Positions 33,753 to 43,060 of a stretch of 64,000 nucleotides of DNA are shown here, piece by piece. The stretch lies in NCBI RefSeq assembly GCF_005938645.2, contig NZ_CP042171.1, positions 2,914,001 to 2,978,000 on the forward strand, in the 5' to 3' direction. The stretch's first letter is position 1. Each line of letters starts with the position of its first letter. The stretch comes from Pedobacter sp. KBS0701. Lineage in GTDB: Bacteria > Bacteroidota > Bacteroidia > Sphingobacteriales > Sphingobacteriaceae. The position numbers and the translations under genes were made by a program. The notes beneath the pieces are model-generated. The model did no database searches and had not been told where the DNA came from. It was given only the letters and a program-made list of their open reading frames with translations.

Positions 33753-35165
33753 ATGAAGAAACTTTTACTTGCGTTACTGGCAATAACCAGCTTTGGGGTT
33801 GCAAATGCACAACAATATGCGCTTTTTGGCACTAAAACCATGTTTGATGCATTCGAAAACCCATCTCAGAAATCTTTCACCTTGGATTCATCACGAAGAT
33901 TTTCTTCTAATTTCTTCTTACCTTATTTTGGAACGAATGCCGTTAATATGGGAAGCTCCAGGCTGGCTATAAGAAAATTAACGCAGGCAGGTGTTTTTGA
34001 TACAAGAAGTTTACCAATTGGCACTGGAGAAGTGAATCATTTTTTTGAAAACAGTAATATCTATGTAGCAGCTTTCAGGCTTTTCAAATCTTATAAATAT
34101 CAAAAAGAAATGGGCTTTTCGTGGCAGATCAGGTCTGATGCACATATCGATTATACCAACGAAACTCTGGCTATTTTTGATTCGTTCGAACGTTTTACAC
34201 CAGATAAGCAATATACAGGCATATTCGATACAAAAGGATACCAACAAAGCTATCACCAGTTTAGCTTTACCTATCGTGAAAACTGGAATAAAAGGCTTGC
34301 ATTTGGGCTGAAAGCAAGTGTACTGAGTGGAATACTTTATAATAAATTAGATGTTTCAGATTCTTATTTGTACATCGCTCCCGAATCAGATGCGCTGTTA
34401 ATTGGCTTGAAAGGAACTTATTCAGCTAACTTCTCTGACTTTAACGAGGTAGATAAGAAAAATTTCTTCCCAAATTTTAAAAACCCTGGTTTATCATTAA
34501 GTTTTGGAACAAATTACACTACGAAAAAGGGACTGTTTTTAATGGCAAACGTTAAAGATTTAGGCTTTATCTGGTGGCGCAGCAATACCCAACGTACCTC
34601 GATAAATCAATCAAAAATTATAGAAAATATAGAAAACAACCAGTCGAACACGAATCAGGAAATAAAAGACATTTTTCTCCTTTCAGAGCAACCCAAAGAG
34701 TTTTTAGCCCCAACCAATGCTAAACTGGATGTTTATCTATCTAAACGTTATGGTTTTTATAAACCCGCAGTGGCCGTTTCGAAAAACCTGTTCTACAAAG
34801 GCGGGGATATCGCTTTTGTAAACACTTTTATTGTTAACAACCTTTCAGGAAGCATTACCCCATTATATAATTTGAATGGTGTTTTTATGGTTGGGCTGCA
34901 AGGAAAATACCAGACGCCTAACTTTGAGGTGTTTATGGGTACTGATAATTTTGTGGCTACAGGTTACCAGGCTTATGGACTAATTAAAAAAGATGCTTAT
35001 ACAGGCAGCGGACCTAATGGTGCCTCTTTTTACATGGGGGTAGGTATTAAATTTGGAAACGTGGTTAACCATCCTCAATTTGCCGATGTGATACCAGGCA
35101 TTAATGACAAAAGTGATAGTGACAGTTTCTTTAAAAACCTGTTTTCGATCTTTAAAAGAAAATAA
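33753..35165 (+). CDS. DUF5723 family outer-membrane protein
   Basis: A 470-aa protein with signal peptide MKKLLLALLAITSFGVANAQ. The mature part begins QYALFGTKTMFDAFENPSQK, a typical start of DUF5723 proteins, followed by alternating aromatic and polar strands (FGLKASVLSGILYNKLDVSD, NVKDLGFIWWRSNTQRTSIN) suggesting a beta barrel. The C-terminal segment (GVGIKFGNVV) ends in a cytoplasmic-looking but probably surface Asp/Ser-rich tail. It follows the 522-aa gene by 30 bp. Its role is unknown. Confidence 0.85.
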   Translation: MKKLLLALLAITSFGVANAQQYALFGTKTMFDAFENPSQKSFTLDSSRRFSSNFFLPYFGTNAVNMGSSRLAIRKLTQAGVFDTRSLPIGTGEVNHFFENSNIYVAAFRLFKSYKYQKEMGFSWQIRSDAHIDYTNETLAIFDSFERFTPDKQYTGIFDTKGYQQSYHQFSFTYRENWNKRLAFGLKASVLSGILYNKLDVSDSYLYIAPESDALLIGLKGTYSANFSDFNEVDKKNFFPNFKNPGLSLSFGTNYTTKKGLFLMANVKDLGFIWWRSNTQRTSINQSKIIENIENNQSNTNQEIKDIFLLSEQPKEFLAPTNAKLDVYLSKRYGFYKPAVAVSKNLFYKGGDIAFVNTFIVNNLSGSITPLYNLNGVFMVGLQGKYQTPNFEVFMGTDNFVATGYQAYGLIKKDAYTGSGPNGASFYMGVGIKFGNVVNHPQFADVIPGINDKSDSDSFFKNLFSIFKRK

Positions 35166-35167
35166 GC

Positions 35168-35863
35168 TTAACCTTGCGCTTGTTGCTTTTTAGATTGGGT
35201 AACTACAAAATCTTTCAGGTAAAAAGGTTCGAAATAAGCTACGTCTTCGAAATTACTACTGCCGAAAGCTTCGTTAGCTAAACGCGACATGTATGTTGCA
35301 GAATTGAAGTTGGCTTCATCGAATTTTGCATTTTGATGTATTAAAACTTCAGCACACTTGGCTGAGCCATCACCAATAAAAGTAAGTGTTTCCTGTGTGA
35401 GATAATCGGTAAAACTTGTTTCATCAATAATTTTGGCTTCAGTTGGTGTAATTATGTTTAATGACAAGTCGAAAATTGAGGTATACACTTCCATTCTACG
35501 GGCATCGATCATCGGGCAAATTAAACCAGAATAATGCGGGTTCTCCGCTAAGTAACCGGCTGCCATCATTTCTAATGTTTCAATTGCAATCAGCGGTTTA
35601 TCTAAAGCATAACAAAGTCCTTTAGCAGTAGAAACACCAATTCTCAATCCGGTATAAGATCCGGGGCCTTTACTTACGGCAATGGCATCGAGTTCCTGAT
35701 AGCTTAGCCCTGCAGTTCTAACTACCTCATCAATAAACAGGGTTAAATTTGCTGCGTGCAGGTTGTGTCCTTGCTCTTCTTTAAATGAAATTGTTTTGCC
35801 GTTAACAGATAATGCCACAGAACAGATTGCCGTAGCAGTTTCTATTTGAAGTATTTTAGCCAT
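35168..35863 (-). CDS. tsaB: tRNA threonylcarbamoyladenosine biosynthesis protein TsaB
   Basis: A 231-aa protein from the ATG at 35863 (MAKILQIETATAICSVALSV); the extension upstream lies in repeat-like sequence. The ASKHA-type fold shows KGPGSYTGLRIGVSTAKGLCYAL (written here in part: SYTGLRIGVSTAKGL) and CPMIDARRMEVYTSIFD. It works with TsaC, TsaD and TsaE to make t6A37 on tRNA. It converges with the DUF5723 gene with only 2 bp between stops. Confidence 0.95.
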   Translation of the reverse strand: MAKILQIETATAICSVALSVNGKTISFKEEQGHNLHAANLTLFIDEVVRTAGLSYQELDAIAVSKGPGSYTGLRIGVSTAKGLCYALDKPLIAIETLEMMAAGYLAENPHYSGLICPMIDARRMEVYTSIFDLSLNIITPTEAKIIDETSFTDYLTQETLTFIGDGSAKCAEVLIHQNAKFDEANFNSATYMSRLANEAFGSSNFEDVAYFEPFYLKDFVVTQSKKQQAQG

Positions 35864-36774
35864 GGAGCAAAGATAAGTAAAAATGGAAGATGTAAGAGGG
35901 ATATTGGAAGATGGGCGCTGCTGGTCCGAAGTTTTTAGTCCTAAGTCAAATACCCTTCGTGCCATGTCATCCTGAAGGATAATTTATTTTATAAAATTCA
36001 ATATGAATAACAGAACTTTTTGACTAATTACAGGCTTCGAGAGATCGTCATTCCCAACTCGATTGGGAACCACTGAGTGCTCATGAATGCCTTTGAAACA
36101 AGGGAAACTTATGAATAATCGTAATGCAAGCGCTTTAAGATTAGCTTCGCTGAGCACTGCGTGGTTCCCGCCTGCGCCTATCGTGTGGACACAATTAATT
36201 ATAACATTCTTCTATCGCTCTATGCCGCTGAGCATGGCACTTTGGAGCGCCAAAGTACCCAAAGCGCTTTGTCATCCGATGGCTATCGAATCCAGCAATG
36301 AGCCTTTTGCGCAATCTCACGCGCATCAAAAAAACAGCGGCACTTCGTTTTGTGTTCAATATTTTTTAAAATTAAATCATCATCGGTTATGAACACAAAA
36401 CCACTGCGTTTCAGGTTTGTTAGTATTATTTTTACTGTTGTGCAACTGTTTTTTTGATTTCCCCGGCTCCTGGGATTGACAGCGTCCTTGGTTAAAATCC
36501 GTGCTTTATTAAAGTTGGCTAGCAAAAAGCCTAAAAATACTTAAAAAAGATGTGTCCACACGATAGGCCTACGCGGGAATGACGCCGCAGTAATGATTCT
36601 GTCTATAGTAGCGGAGTCGAAGGATAATTGAACCAAACGAAATAGATTTCTCCGTTCCGCTGTGTTATACTCAAAATGACGGCCACTTTAACCAATAATC
36701 AAGTGGTTAATGAATTAATAACCAGTCAGCGGTGGTAACAAATGAACTAATGACTAATGAACCAGTTAACTCTC
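35864..36774. other. 911-bp non-coding spacer dominated by inverted repeats
   Basis: No convincing gene is seen. It contains a large composite repeat (36046-36584, listed separately), then a CGTCAT-type element (36575-36690: GGGAATGACG, GGAGTCGAAGG, CAAAATGACGG) and GTTAAC-type words (36695-36772) before the yidD stop. Left of 36046, 35870-35990 has degenerate ATGGAAGATG-type words. An apparent 101-codon frame over 36087-36392 simply follows the repeats. Confidence 0.7.
36046..36584. repeat. Composite nested inverted-repeat element (539 bp)
   Basis: Outermost arms: CGTCATTCCC (36046-36055) with GGGAATGACG (36575-36584), perfect. Second pair: 36065-36083 with 36151-36169, 17 of 19. Third pair: 36176-36193 with 36551-36568, 18 of 18 (GCCTATCGTGTGGACACA). 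Inside the third: 36325-36337 with 36446-36458, 13 of 13, and 36348-36358 with 36390-36400, 11 of 11. The layout is like one element inserted within another. No transposase is present. Confidence 0.8.
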
Positions 36775-37005
36775 CTATGGAACCGGATCATGCCCATGTT
36801 TACCCCAGGGATGACAACGGCCAATACGTTTCAGCGCCAGCCAGCCACCTTTAAATGGTCCATGCTTTTTAATGGCCTCTATCCCATATTGAGAGCAGGT
36901 TGGTGTAAAGCGGCAGTTTGCGCCAAGCATAGGTGAAATGGCGTATTGATAAATTTTGATCAAACCTAAAAAAAACCATCCAAAAATTTTATTGATGAAT
37001 TTCAT
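36775..37005 (-). CDS. yidD: Membrane protein insertion efficiency factor YidD
   Basis: A 76-aa protein with the full family signature: [20 protein letters not shown], then [20 protein letters not shown] and [17 protein letters not shown]. It aids Sec/YidC membrane insertion. It overlaps rnpA by 17 bp, in the standard rpmH-rnpA-yidD order. Confidence 0.96.
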   Translation of the reverse strand: MKFINKIFGWFFLGLIKIYQYAISPMLGANCRFTPTCSQYGIEAIKKHGPFKGGWLALKRIGRCHPWGKHGHDPVP

Positions 37006-37387
37006 TGGGCTGGATTAAATTTTGGAAACGCTTAAAGGTAGCGATCAGTTTTTTCTCGATAAAAGCAAATTCGTACTTATCCTTCCCTACAAACTGGATG
37101 GAAAACAAAAGTAATCCCCGATCCGTAGGTAATGGCATGTATAATTTATCTTGTTTGTTTAGGCGATAAGCTTCGCGTATGCGACGCTTGAGCAGATTGC
37201 GGTCTACTGCCCGTTTATATCTTTTTTTAGGAACATTGATCACTACCTGTGCTTGTACGTTAGCAGGTGCATCAACAAAAAGATAAGAAATCCGAAAGGG
37301 ATATAATAAAAAAGAAGAACCGTTTTTAAACAACAGGTCTAAATGTTTCCTGCTGCATAACCGTTCTTCTTTTCTGAATGTGTACAT
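36989..37387 (-). CDS. rnpA: Ribonuclease P protein component
   Basis: A 132-aa protein from the ATG at 37387 ([20 protein letters not shown]). The family motif is [20 protein letters not shown] (RNR core), followed by EAYRLNK. It binds RNase P RNA to mature tRNA 5' ends. It sits between rpmH (66 bp upstream) and yidD (17-bp overlap). The upstream extension of the frame reads into the rpmH-rnpA spacer and is not needed. Confidence 0.96.
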   Translation of the reverse strand: MYTFRKEERLCSRKHLDLLFKNGSSFLLYPFRISYLFVDAPANVQAQVVINVPKKRYKRAVDRNLLKRRIREAYRLNKQDKLYMPLPTDRGLLLFSIQFVGKDKYEFAFIEKKLIATFKRFQNLIQPNEIHQ

Positions 37388-37453
37388 ATATTTTGATTGA
37401 TAATTGCAGATTTTGATCTGCCGATTCCGAATTAACGGAAAAGCAATCAAAAA

Positions 37454-37612
37454 TTATGCTTTATGCTTGCGTTCGTCAGAAACTGTTAATCTTTTTCTTC
37501 CTTTAGCACGACGTGATGCTAATACTCGTCTGCCGTTAGCTGTTGCCATTCTTTCGCGGAAGCCGTGTTTGTTTCTTCTCTTTCTTTGCGAAGGTTGGTA
37601 TGTTCTTTTCAT
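37454..37612 (-). CDS. rpmH: 50S ribosomal protein L34
   Basis: A 52-aa protein: start at 37612, stop complementary to 37454-37456. It reads [20 protein letters not shown], then [20 protein letters not shown], ending [12 protein letters not shown]. The L34 signature (TFQPSxRKRxxxHGFRxRM) is complete. It heads the rpmH-rnpA-yidD operon and is preceded by a good Bacteroidota promoter. The extra residues after the K/R-rich core ([12 protein letters not shown]) are typical of Bacteroidota L34. Confidence 0.98.
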   Translation of the reverse strand: MKRTYQPSQRKRRNKHGFRERMATANGRRVLASRRAKGRKRLTVSDERKHKA

Positions 37613-37646
37613 GACTGTATATTATCTATTGTAAAATTAAGAGGTG

Positions 37647-37677
37647 CAAATATAAAGCGATTTCTCTACAAATGCAA
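37647..37677 (-). promoter_or_regulatory. Promoter of the rpmH-rnpA-yidD operon
   Basis: On the minus strand the -7 element TATATTTG is complementary to 37647-37654. A TTG complementary to 37675-37677 lies 20 bp upstream of it. The rpmH ATG follows 34 bp downstream. Confidence 0.7.
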
Positions 37678-37820
37678 GAGTGATTAATTATTATTTTTTC
37701 TATTTAAATGCAAATGTAGAAAATCTTTTTAAAAACAGGCTTATTGGATCATTTATAAATAGCTATTTCTTCAAAAGATTAATTATCAAAGCACAACCCA
37801 ATAGCCCAAATTTCACACCA

Positions 37821-40800
37821 CTACATATAAATTTTCCTGATCAGACTTGGTAAGGCGATTAGTAATAATGGCAGGGCTATCATAAAACCCCCAATTACAG
37901 CTATAGCCAATGGCTGGTGCAATTGCGCACCTGCCCCAATACCCAAAGCCAAAGGCATTAAAGCAATAATTGCCCCAAGTGCAGTCATTAATTTCGGTCG
38001 TAAACGGGTAGAGATGGCAAAGGTTATTGCATCATCAACACTTTGTTCGGCAAGGGATTCTCTAAACTGTAGAAAAGTAAATATGGCATTCTCGCCGATA
38101 ATGCCTACAATCATAATCAACCCGGTATAACTGCCCACATTGAGTGGTGTATCTGTTAAAAACAAGGCTAAATAACTTCCTGAAATGCCGAGTACAGAGA
38201 TCAATAAAATGAGAAAGGCTATTTTAAAATCTTTGAACAGAAACAGGATGACACTAAACACCAATAAACTTGAGGCGATAAGGATGGTGAGTAGCTCGGA
38301 GAAAGATTGTTGTTGTTCTTTATATGCACCACCATATTCGATATGATAACCTGAAGGCAGGCTTATGTTGGTATTTACAGCTTTCTTCAGGTCTTTCATT
38401 ACGCTGCCCAGATCACGGTTGTCTAACCTTGCCGTAACCACGCCAATGGTCTGCAAATTTTCTCTTTCTACTTCGGCATTCCCTGCTTTGAGATCAACCT
38501 TAGCCATCTGTTGTATAGGCATAGCCGTTCCATTGGGTAAGAAAATTTTAAGCTTGTAGATATCGGCCACGCTAAAACTTCTGCTTCCGGGGTAAACCAT
38601 GCGGATGGGCGAAAGCTGTTTCTTATCGTATAAATCGCCAATTAAAGTTCCCTGCATAGCGGTTTGGAGCTGCGATTGAAAAGATACCGGACTAACACCG
38701 TACAGTGCCAGCATGGTAAAATCAGGCTCAATATTTACAGTTGGCCCTGAGTGTACAATGCCATCAAACACATCGGCTGTACCACCTACATGCGAAATCA
38801 GATCGGCTACCTTTTTAGATAAAGCCTGCAGTTTTTCCTGGTCATTGCCGAAAATTTTTACCTCAATGGGTTTGGTAGTGCTCATTAAATCGCCTAACAT
38901 GTCGCCAATTACCTGTCCAAAATCAATTACTAATGCCGGTTGCGTATTTTCGATATGCTTACGTATCTCTGAGATCACTTCAGCTGTGCTTTTTGTCCTG
39001 TTATGTTTCAGCTGGATCAGGTAATCGCCGGTATTGGGTTCGGTAATAAAAAAACCCATCTGTGTTCCTGTTCTTCGCGAATAAGCTTCAACCTCGGGGA
39101 TTTTAACGATTTCCTTTTCTACTTCTTTAAGCATTCTGTCGGTTTCCTCGAGCGAGGTGCCTGGAGGCGAGGCATAATCCAATACAATACTCCCCTCGTC
39201 CATTTCGGGGAGGAACCCGGTTTCTAAACGTGGAAAAACGAGCACAATTGATGTGATAAGCACCAGTATAAATGCAATGCTGATATAAGGTCGTTGAATA
39301 AAATAAGGCACCCAATTTTGTGATTTAACCTCGTGTACGACTACCTTTTTACCAGAAGCAGCATGACTACCCCCTTTACGGGTAAGCAAAAGGTAAATTA
39401 CCGGTAAGCCAATCCAGGTAACAAAGAAAGAACAAACCAGCGTAATAATTATCGTGTTGGTCATTACCTGGAAATAAGCGCCTGCAACGCCAGTCATCAA
39501 TACGAAGGGTATAAAAATAACTATAGTACTAATGGAAGAACCCAGCATAGCCGGAAAAAGATAGCCAACGGCTTTGCTCAGCAACCTCATAGTAAGCTCC
39601 TCCGGATGCTCTTCGTGTGCACGGTGAATTTGTTCTACCACCACTATGGCATCATCAATAATTAAACCGATGGCGGCGGCAATGGCACCAAGTGTCATGA
39701 TATTGAGCGAATAACCGATAAAATAGAGTACAACTATGGTTAAACAAAGTGTAACCGGGATGGTAATTAAAATGGTGAAACTTGCCTTAAACGATCTTAA
39801 AAAAATAATGGCCACCAAAATGGCCAATACCAAACCAATTAATAAACTATCGCGTACACTTTTCACCGATTCGTTTACAAAATCGGCTTGTATATAATAA
39901 GGTTTTATACTTACGTCTGCAGGCAGGATATGTTTCAGTTGTTCTACTTTGGTGAACATCTCGTTAGAAAGATCGACCAGATTAGCATTAGGCTGTTTAA
40001 TTACCGCAATCAGGATTCCGTCTTTCCCATTGGCATTGATGCGGGTATATTCTACGCTTTGCTGGATATTTACCTTTGCAACATCCATTACCTTAATAAT
40101 CCGGTTGCCCTTCCTGCTCAACACCAGATTTTCCAGATCGCTTTTGTTTTTTACAGTAGCATCGGTTACAGACAGGTACAGGTAATGATGATCGGCCAGG
40201 TAGCCGTTAGATTTAATAAAATTGGTTTGGCTGAGTGCAGTGCTGATCTGATCCGGGGTGATGGCCAGCGTCTGCATTTTTTGTACATCAAGCTCCAGCC
40301 AGTATTCCTTGCTCTTACCACCTATTACGCGGATTTCGGAAACACCGTCAACCTGCGAAAGAAAAGGTTTTACGGTATAGGTGGCGATTTTTTTCAGTTC
40401 AACTGACGAATAATTATGGCTTTCTAAGCTATATCCACTTACCGGAAGGATAGAAGGATTCATTTTTTCTACCGAGATATTAACCCCAGCCGGCAATGAA
40501 GCACTAATTTTGGCAATCTGCGATTCTATCCGCTGCTGACTCAGATCGATATCTGCACCAGGATTCATAAATGCAGAAAGCTCGCAACTGCCCCTGCTGG
40601 TGGTACTCTTTACCAATTGAAGATCAGGCACTTGTTTTACCGCATTTTCTAAAGGCCGGGTTACGGTAACCACCATCTTATCAACCGGCTGTAATTCTGC
40701 CTCTGCAATAATTTTGATCTTCGGAAAAGTAATTTCAGGAAAAAGCCCCGTTTTTAACTGATTAAATGAATAAATCCCACCCACAATAATAATGAGCAAC

Positions 40801-40844
40801 ACGGCCAGGATAGGATTTTTATGGGAAATGAAAAACTTATTCAT
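37821..40844 (-). CDS. RND efflux transporter permease
   Basis: A 1007-aa inner-membrane proton-driven pump. It starts MNKFFISHKNPILAVLLIII and has PVDKMVVTVTRPLENAVKQV at the first periplasmic loop. Helix 4 has IGLIIDDAIVVVEQIHRAHEE with the two acidic proton-relay residues. The second repeat begins near IQRPYISIAFILVLITSIVL. The GLIIDDAIVVVEQ form is nearer to the multidrug/HAE-1 type than to the CusA metal type, so drug or lipid export is more likely than metal export. It is the last gene of a TolC-adaptor-permease operon with 2-bp spacers. Confidence 0.94.
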   Translation of the reverse strand: MNKFFISHKNPILAVLLIIIVGGIYSFNQLKTGLFPEITFPKIKIIAEAELQPVDKMVVTVTRPLENAVKQVPDLQLVKSTTSRGSCELSAFMNPGADIDLSQQRIESQIAKISASLPAGVNISVEKMNPSILPVSGYSLESHNYSSVELKKIATYTVKPFLSQVDGVSEIRVIGGKSKEYWLELDVQKMQTLAITPDQISTALSQTNFIKSNGYLADHHYLYLSVTDATVKNKSDLENLVLSRKGNRIIKVMDVAKVNIQQSVEYTRINANGKDGILIAVIKQPNANLVDLSNEMFTKVEQLKHILPADVSIKPYYIQADFVNESVKSVRDSLLIGLVLAILVAIIFLRSFKASFTILITIPVTLCLTIVVLYFIGYSLNIMTLGAIAAAIGLIIDDAIVVVEQIHRAHEEHPEELTMRLLSKAVGYLFPAMLGSSISTIVIFIPFVLMTGVAGAYFQVMTNTIIITLVCSFFVTWIGLPVIYLLLTRKGGSHAASGKKVVVHEVKSQNWVPYFIQRPYISIAFILVLITSIVLVFPRLETGFLPEMDEGSIVLDYASPPGTSLEETDRMLKEVEKEIVKIPEVEAYSRRTGTQMGFFITEPNTGDYLIQLKHNRTKSTAEVISEIRKHIENTQPALVIDFGQVIGDMLGDLMSTTKPIEVKIFGNDQEKLQALSKKVADLISHVGGTADVFDGIVHSGPTVNIEPDFTMLALYGVSPVSFQSQLQTAMQGTLIGDLYDKKQLSPIRMVYPGSRSFSVADIYKLKIFLPNGTAMPIQQMAKVDLKAGNAEVERENLQTIGVVTARLDNRDLGSVMKDLKKAVNTNISLPSGYHIEYGGAYKEQQQSFSELLTILIASSLLVFSVILFLFKDFKIAFLILLISVLGISGSYLALFLTDTPLNVGSYTGLIMIVGIIGENAIFTFLQFRESLAEQSVDDAITFAISTRLRPKLMTALGAIIALMPLALGIGAGAQLHQPLAIAVIGGFMIALPLLLIALPSLIRKIYM

Positions 40845-40846
40845 GG

Positions 40847-41773
40847 CTATTTCTGGATTTTGACTTTAGCCGTATCAGCAATTCCGTAATTTCCAGTTGT
40901 AATGATCCGGTCTGTTTTTGAAAATTTCGGATCGAGTACTTCAATGGTATTCTGGTTTTCAATGCCTTTTTTCACGTTTATTCTTACGGCTGTTGAATCA
41001 TTAATGAGTTTCATTACCCAAAACTCGTCTTCGGTTTCGTTAGCCAATACCGCGGATTTTGGCAACACCTGAGCCTGTGTACGGCTTACTTTCGTTAACC
41101 TTACCTTCGCAATCAAACCTTCTGGGATATCTTTACCTGAACCCACTTTAAGAATATAACGTTGGGTCTGTGCCGATGAATCCACAGCAGGCATCGTGCC
41201 TGAAACTGTTCCGCTCATTTTGGTCCCATCTGGTAAAAGGATATCCATATTTTTATTCTGATTGATAAGCTGATGATATTCATAAGGTAAATCAAGCAGA
41301 AAAACCAAACTATTGCGGTTACTAATGGTGGCCAAAGCTTCTCCATCCTGCACATAATCTCCTTTTTGATGGTTTACCTGGATAATTGTTCCGGCCTGAT
41401 CGGCTCTGATATTGGAAATACCAGAAAAATTAAACCCGGCATCTAGCTTATTTACACTATTACCAATCGATTTGGCTTCTTTGGTAATTAAACTAAATAA
41501 CAGTTGACGGCTGCCTACCTGCCTGCCTAATACGGCATGGGTACTTTCTACATATCCGTTGATGTTTGCCTTTACGAAACTTTTCTCCAGATAGGCAGAA
41601 ACTGCCGAAAGCTCAACATATTCAGATAGAGCGCTGTCGCCTACGGTAGTCACCTGAACGGGTGTAATTGGCGAGGGCTCATCCACAGTTTCAGGCGGGG
41701 CCGAACGGTTGCATCCTGAAAAAATAAACAGTAAAGCGATAGTACCAGACTTTAATTTTGCGTAGCTTTTCAT
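40847..41773 (-). CDS. Efflux RND periplasmic adaptor (HlyD/AcrA family)
   Basis: A 308-aa lipoprotein. The signal peptide is MKSYAKLKSGTIALLFIFSG, with lipidated Cys21. A lipoyl-like half (EKSFVKANINGYVESTHAVL, then IRADQAGTIIQVNHQKGDYV) and a beta-barrel domain (GLIAKVRLTKVSRTQAQVLP) are visible, but the alpha-helical hairpin between lipoyl halves is short, about 20 residues. It links the permease to the TolC-type channel. It lies 2 bp from both neighbours. Confidence 0.9.
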   Translation of the reverse strand: MKSYAKLKSGTIALLFIFSGCNRSAPPETVDEPSPITPVQVTTVGDSALSEYVELSAVSAYLEKSFVKANINGYVESTHAVLGRQVGSRQLLFSLITKEAKSIGNSVNKLDAGFNFSGISNIRADQAGTIIQVNHQKGDYVQDGEALATISNRNSLVFLLDLPYEYHQLINQNKNMDILLPDGTKMSGTVSGTMPAVDSSAQTQRYILKVGSGKDIPEGLIAKVRLTKVSRTQAQVLPKSAVLANETEDEFWVMKLINDSTAVRINVKKGIENQNTIEVLDPKFSKTDRIITTGNYGIADTAKVKIQK

Positions 41774-41775
41774 GG

Positions 41776-43023
41776 TTATCGGTTCCAGTAATTCAATTGA
41801 TTGATTAGTTTTAAGCGGTTAATGTTCGTTTGCCGCAACAGGTTTTGAGCTGCCATGTAGTTGTTGATTGCAATTACGAAATCAGCAACTTTTAAATCAC
41901 CAGTATGCATTAGTTTGCTATCTACCTCAATTAGGTCTTTACTTAAGCGGATCTGCTCGTTAATTTTCGGAAAGAGTGCATCAGTCTGATTAATTTGCTG
42001 TCGAATAAGCTGTAATTGCTGCTGCTGTTGCCGGGTAAAAAAATCGCGGTATCCTGAAGTTGTTTTAGCGGCTAAACTGAGCTTTTGGTACTGCTTTTTT
42101 TTCTGGTGTCCATCGTAAATGGGTACAGAGAAAGTGAAACCAATACTGGTGCCAAAGTTTTTATAAGGCTGCAAAACAAATGAAGAATTATATCCACCAT
42201 TTGCATACACACCTAATTTAGGATTATAATTAAATTGAACCGCGTTTCTTTGATTGATGTTTTTTAAACTATCAATATCAAAACGTTTATTAAAAAAGCC
42301 TTGAGCAGTTATATTAAAGTCAGCCTGTAATTTTGGATTGGTTAACTTAACTGGTGTAGTATCGGAAATCCCGGCTAAATAATTTAAAGTGGCAAAATCA
42401 TTTTTAAATTGCAATTCAGCTTGTTGCAGCACCAATTGCTGTTGTTGCAAGGTAACCAGAAAGGTTAAATATTCTGATTGCTTATAAATATTGTTTCGGG
42501 TTAGTTTTTTAAGCAGTGCTTCCTCCTCTTCCAGCAGCCTAACCACGTCGCGGTTAAAACCTACCTGTTCCTGACTAGCATACGCTGATATGTATTGATC
42601 AACAACAGATCGTTGCAAATCATAAAGTGATAGTTGACCCGCGTATTTTATGGAATCGCTTTGAATTTTAATACTTTGGAGCTGATTATTAATTCGCTTC
42701 TTATTCAACAGGTCGTAGTTTACATTAAGTAATGCCTCTAGCGCCTGTCCGTTGGTAAGCACCTCATCATAACCATAACCACGAACAACTGGTGCATACA
42801 TGCCAGCAGAACTGGCCGTAACCTGTGGTCCTCCGGTAGCACGGACAATCAGGCTATCTATACCCGCGGAACGTTGCAGGTTCTGATAATCTTTAAGGAC
42901 AGGGCTAATGGATTCAGCTTCTTTTAGATAGTACTCCAGATTTTTTGAGGTGGTTTGCGCAGCAGCACCCGTTACACAAAAAGCAATTAAACATAAAATC
43001 AAATAGCTAACCTTCATATTCAT
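41776..43023 (-). CDS. TolC family outer-membrane efflux channel
   Basis: A 415-aa protein with signal peptide MNMKVSYLILCLIAFCVTGA, cleaved near AQT. The TolC repeat features are LYDLQRSVVDQYISAYASQE and LRQTNINRLKLINQLNYWNR at the C-terminus, with strand segments FNYNPKLGVYANGGYNSSFV and FTFSVPIYDGHQKKKQYQ. It forms the trimeric exit duct of the tripartite pump. The start ATG at 43023 has a second ATG two codons later. It leads the three-gene pump operon, 38 bp after the PAP2 gene. Confidence 0.92.
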   Translation of the reverse strand: MNMKVSYLILCLIAFCVTGAAAQTTSKNLEYYLKEAESISPVLKDYQNLQRSAGIDSLIVRATGGPQVTASSAGMYAPVVRGYGYDEVLTNGQALEALLNVNYDLLNKKRINNQLQSIKIQSDSIKYAGQLSLYDLQRSVVDQYISAYASQEQVGFNRDVVRLLEEEEALLKKLTRNNIYKQSEYLTFLVTLQQQQLVLQQAELQFKNDFATLNYLAGISDTTPVKLTNPKLQADFNITAQGFFNKRFDIDSLKNINQRNAVQFNYNPKLGVYANGGYNSSFVLQPYKNFGTSIGFTFSVPIYDGHQKKKQYQKLSLAAKTTSGYRDFFTRQQQQQLQLIRQQINQTDALFPKINEQIRLSKDLIEVDSKLMHTGDLKVADFVIAINNYMAAQNLLRQTNINRLKLINQLNYWNR

Positions 43024-43060
43024 TCCTGGATGACTTCAATTCAAAAAATATTGAACAATA

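Noticed and set aside
36087..36392. 101-codon plus-strand frame in the tsaB-yidD spacer
   Set aside because: It runs through the nested inverted repeats and has no domain-like sequence; composition follows the repeats.
39888..40406. 172-codon plus-strand frame
   Set aside because: It is antisense to the RND permease, whose protein is fully supported; long antisense frames are common shadows.
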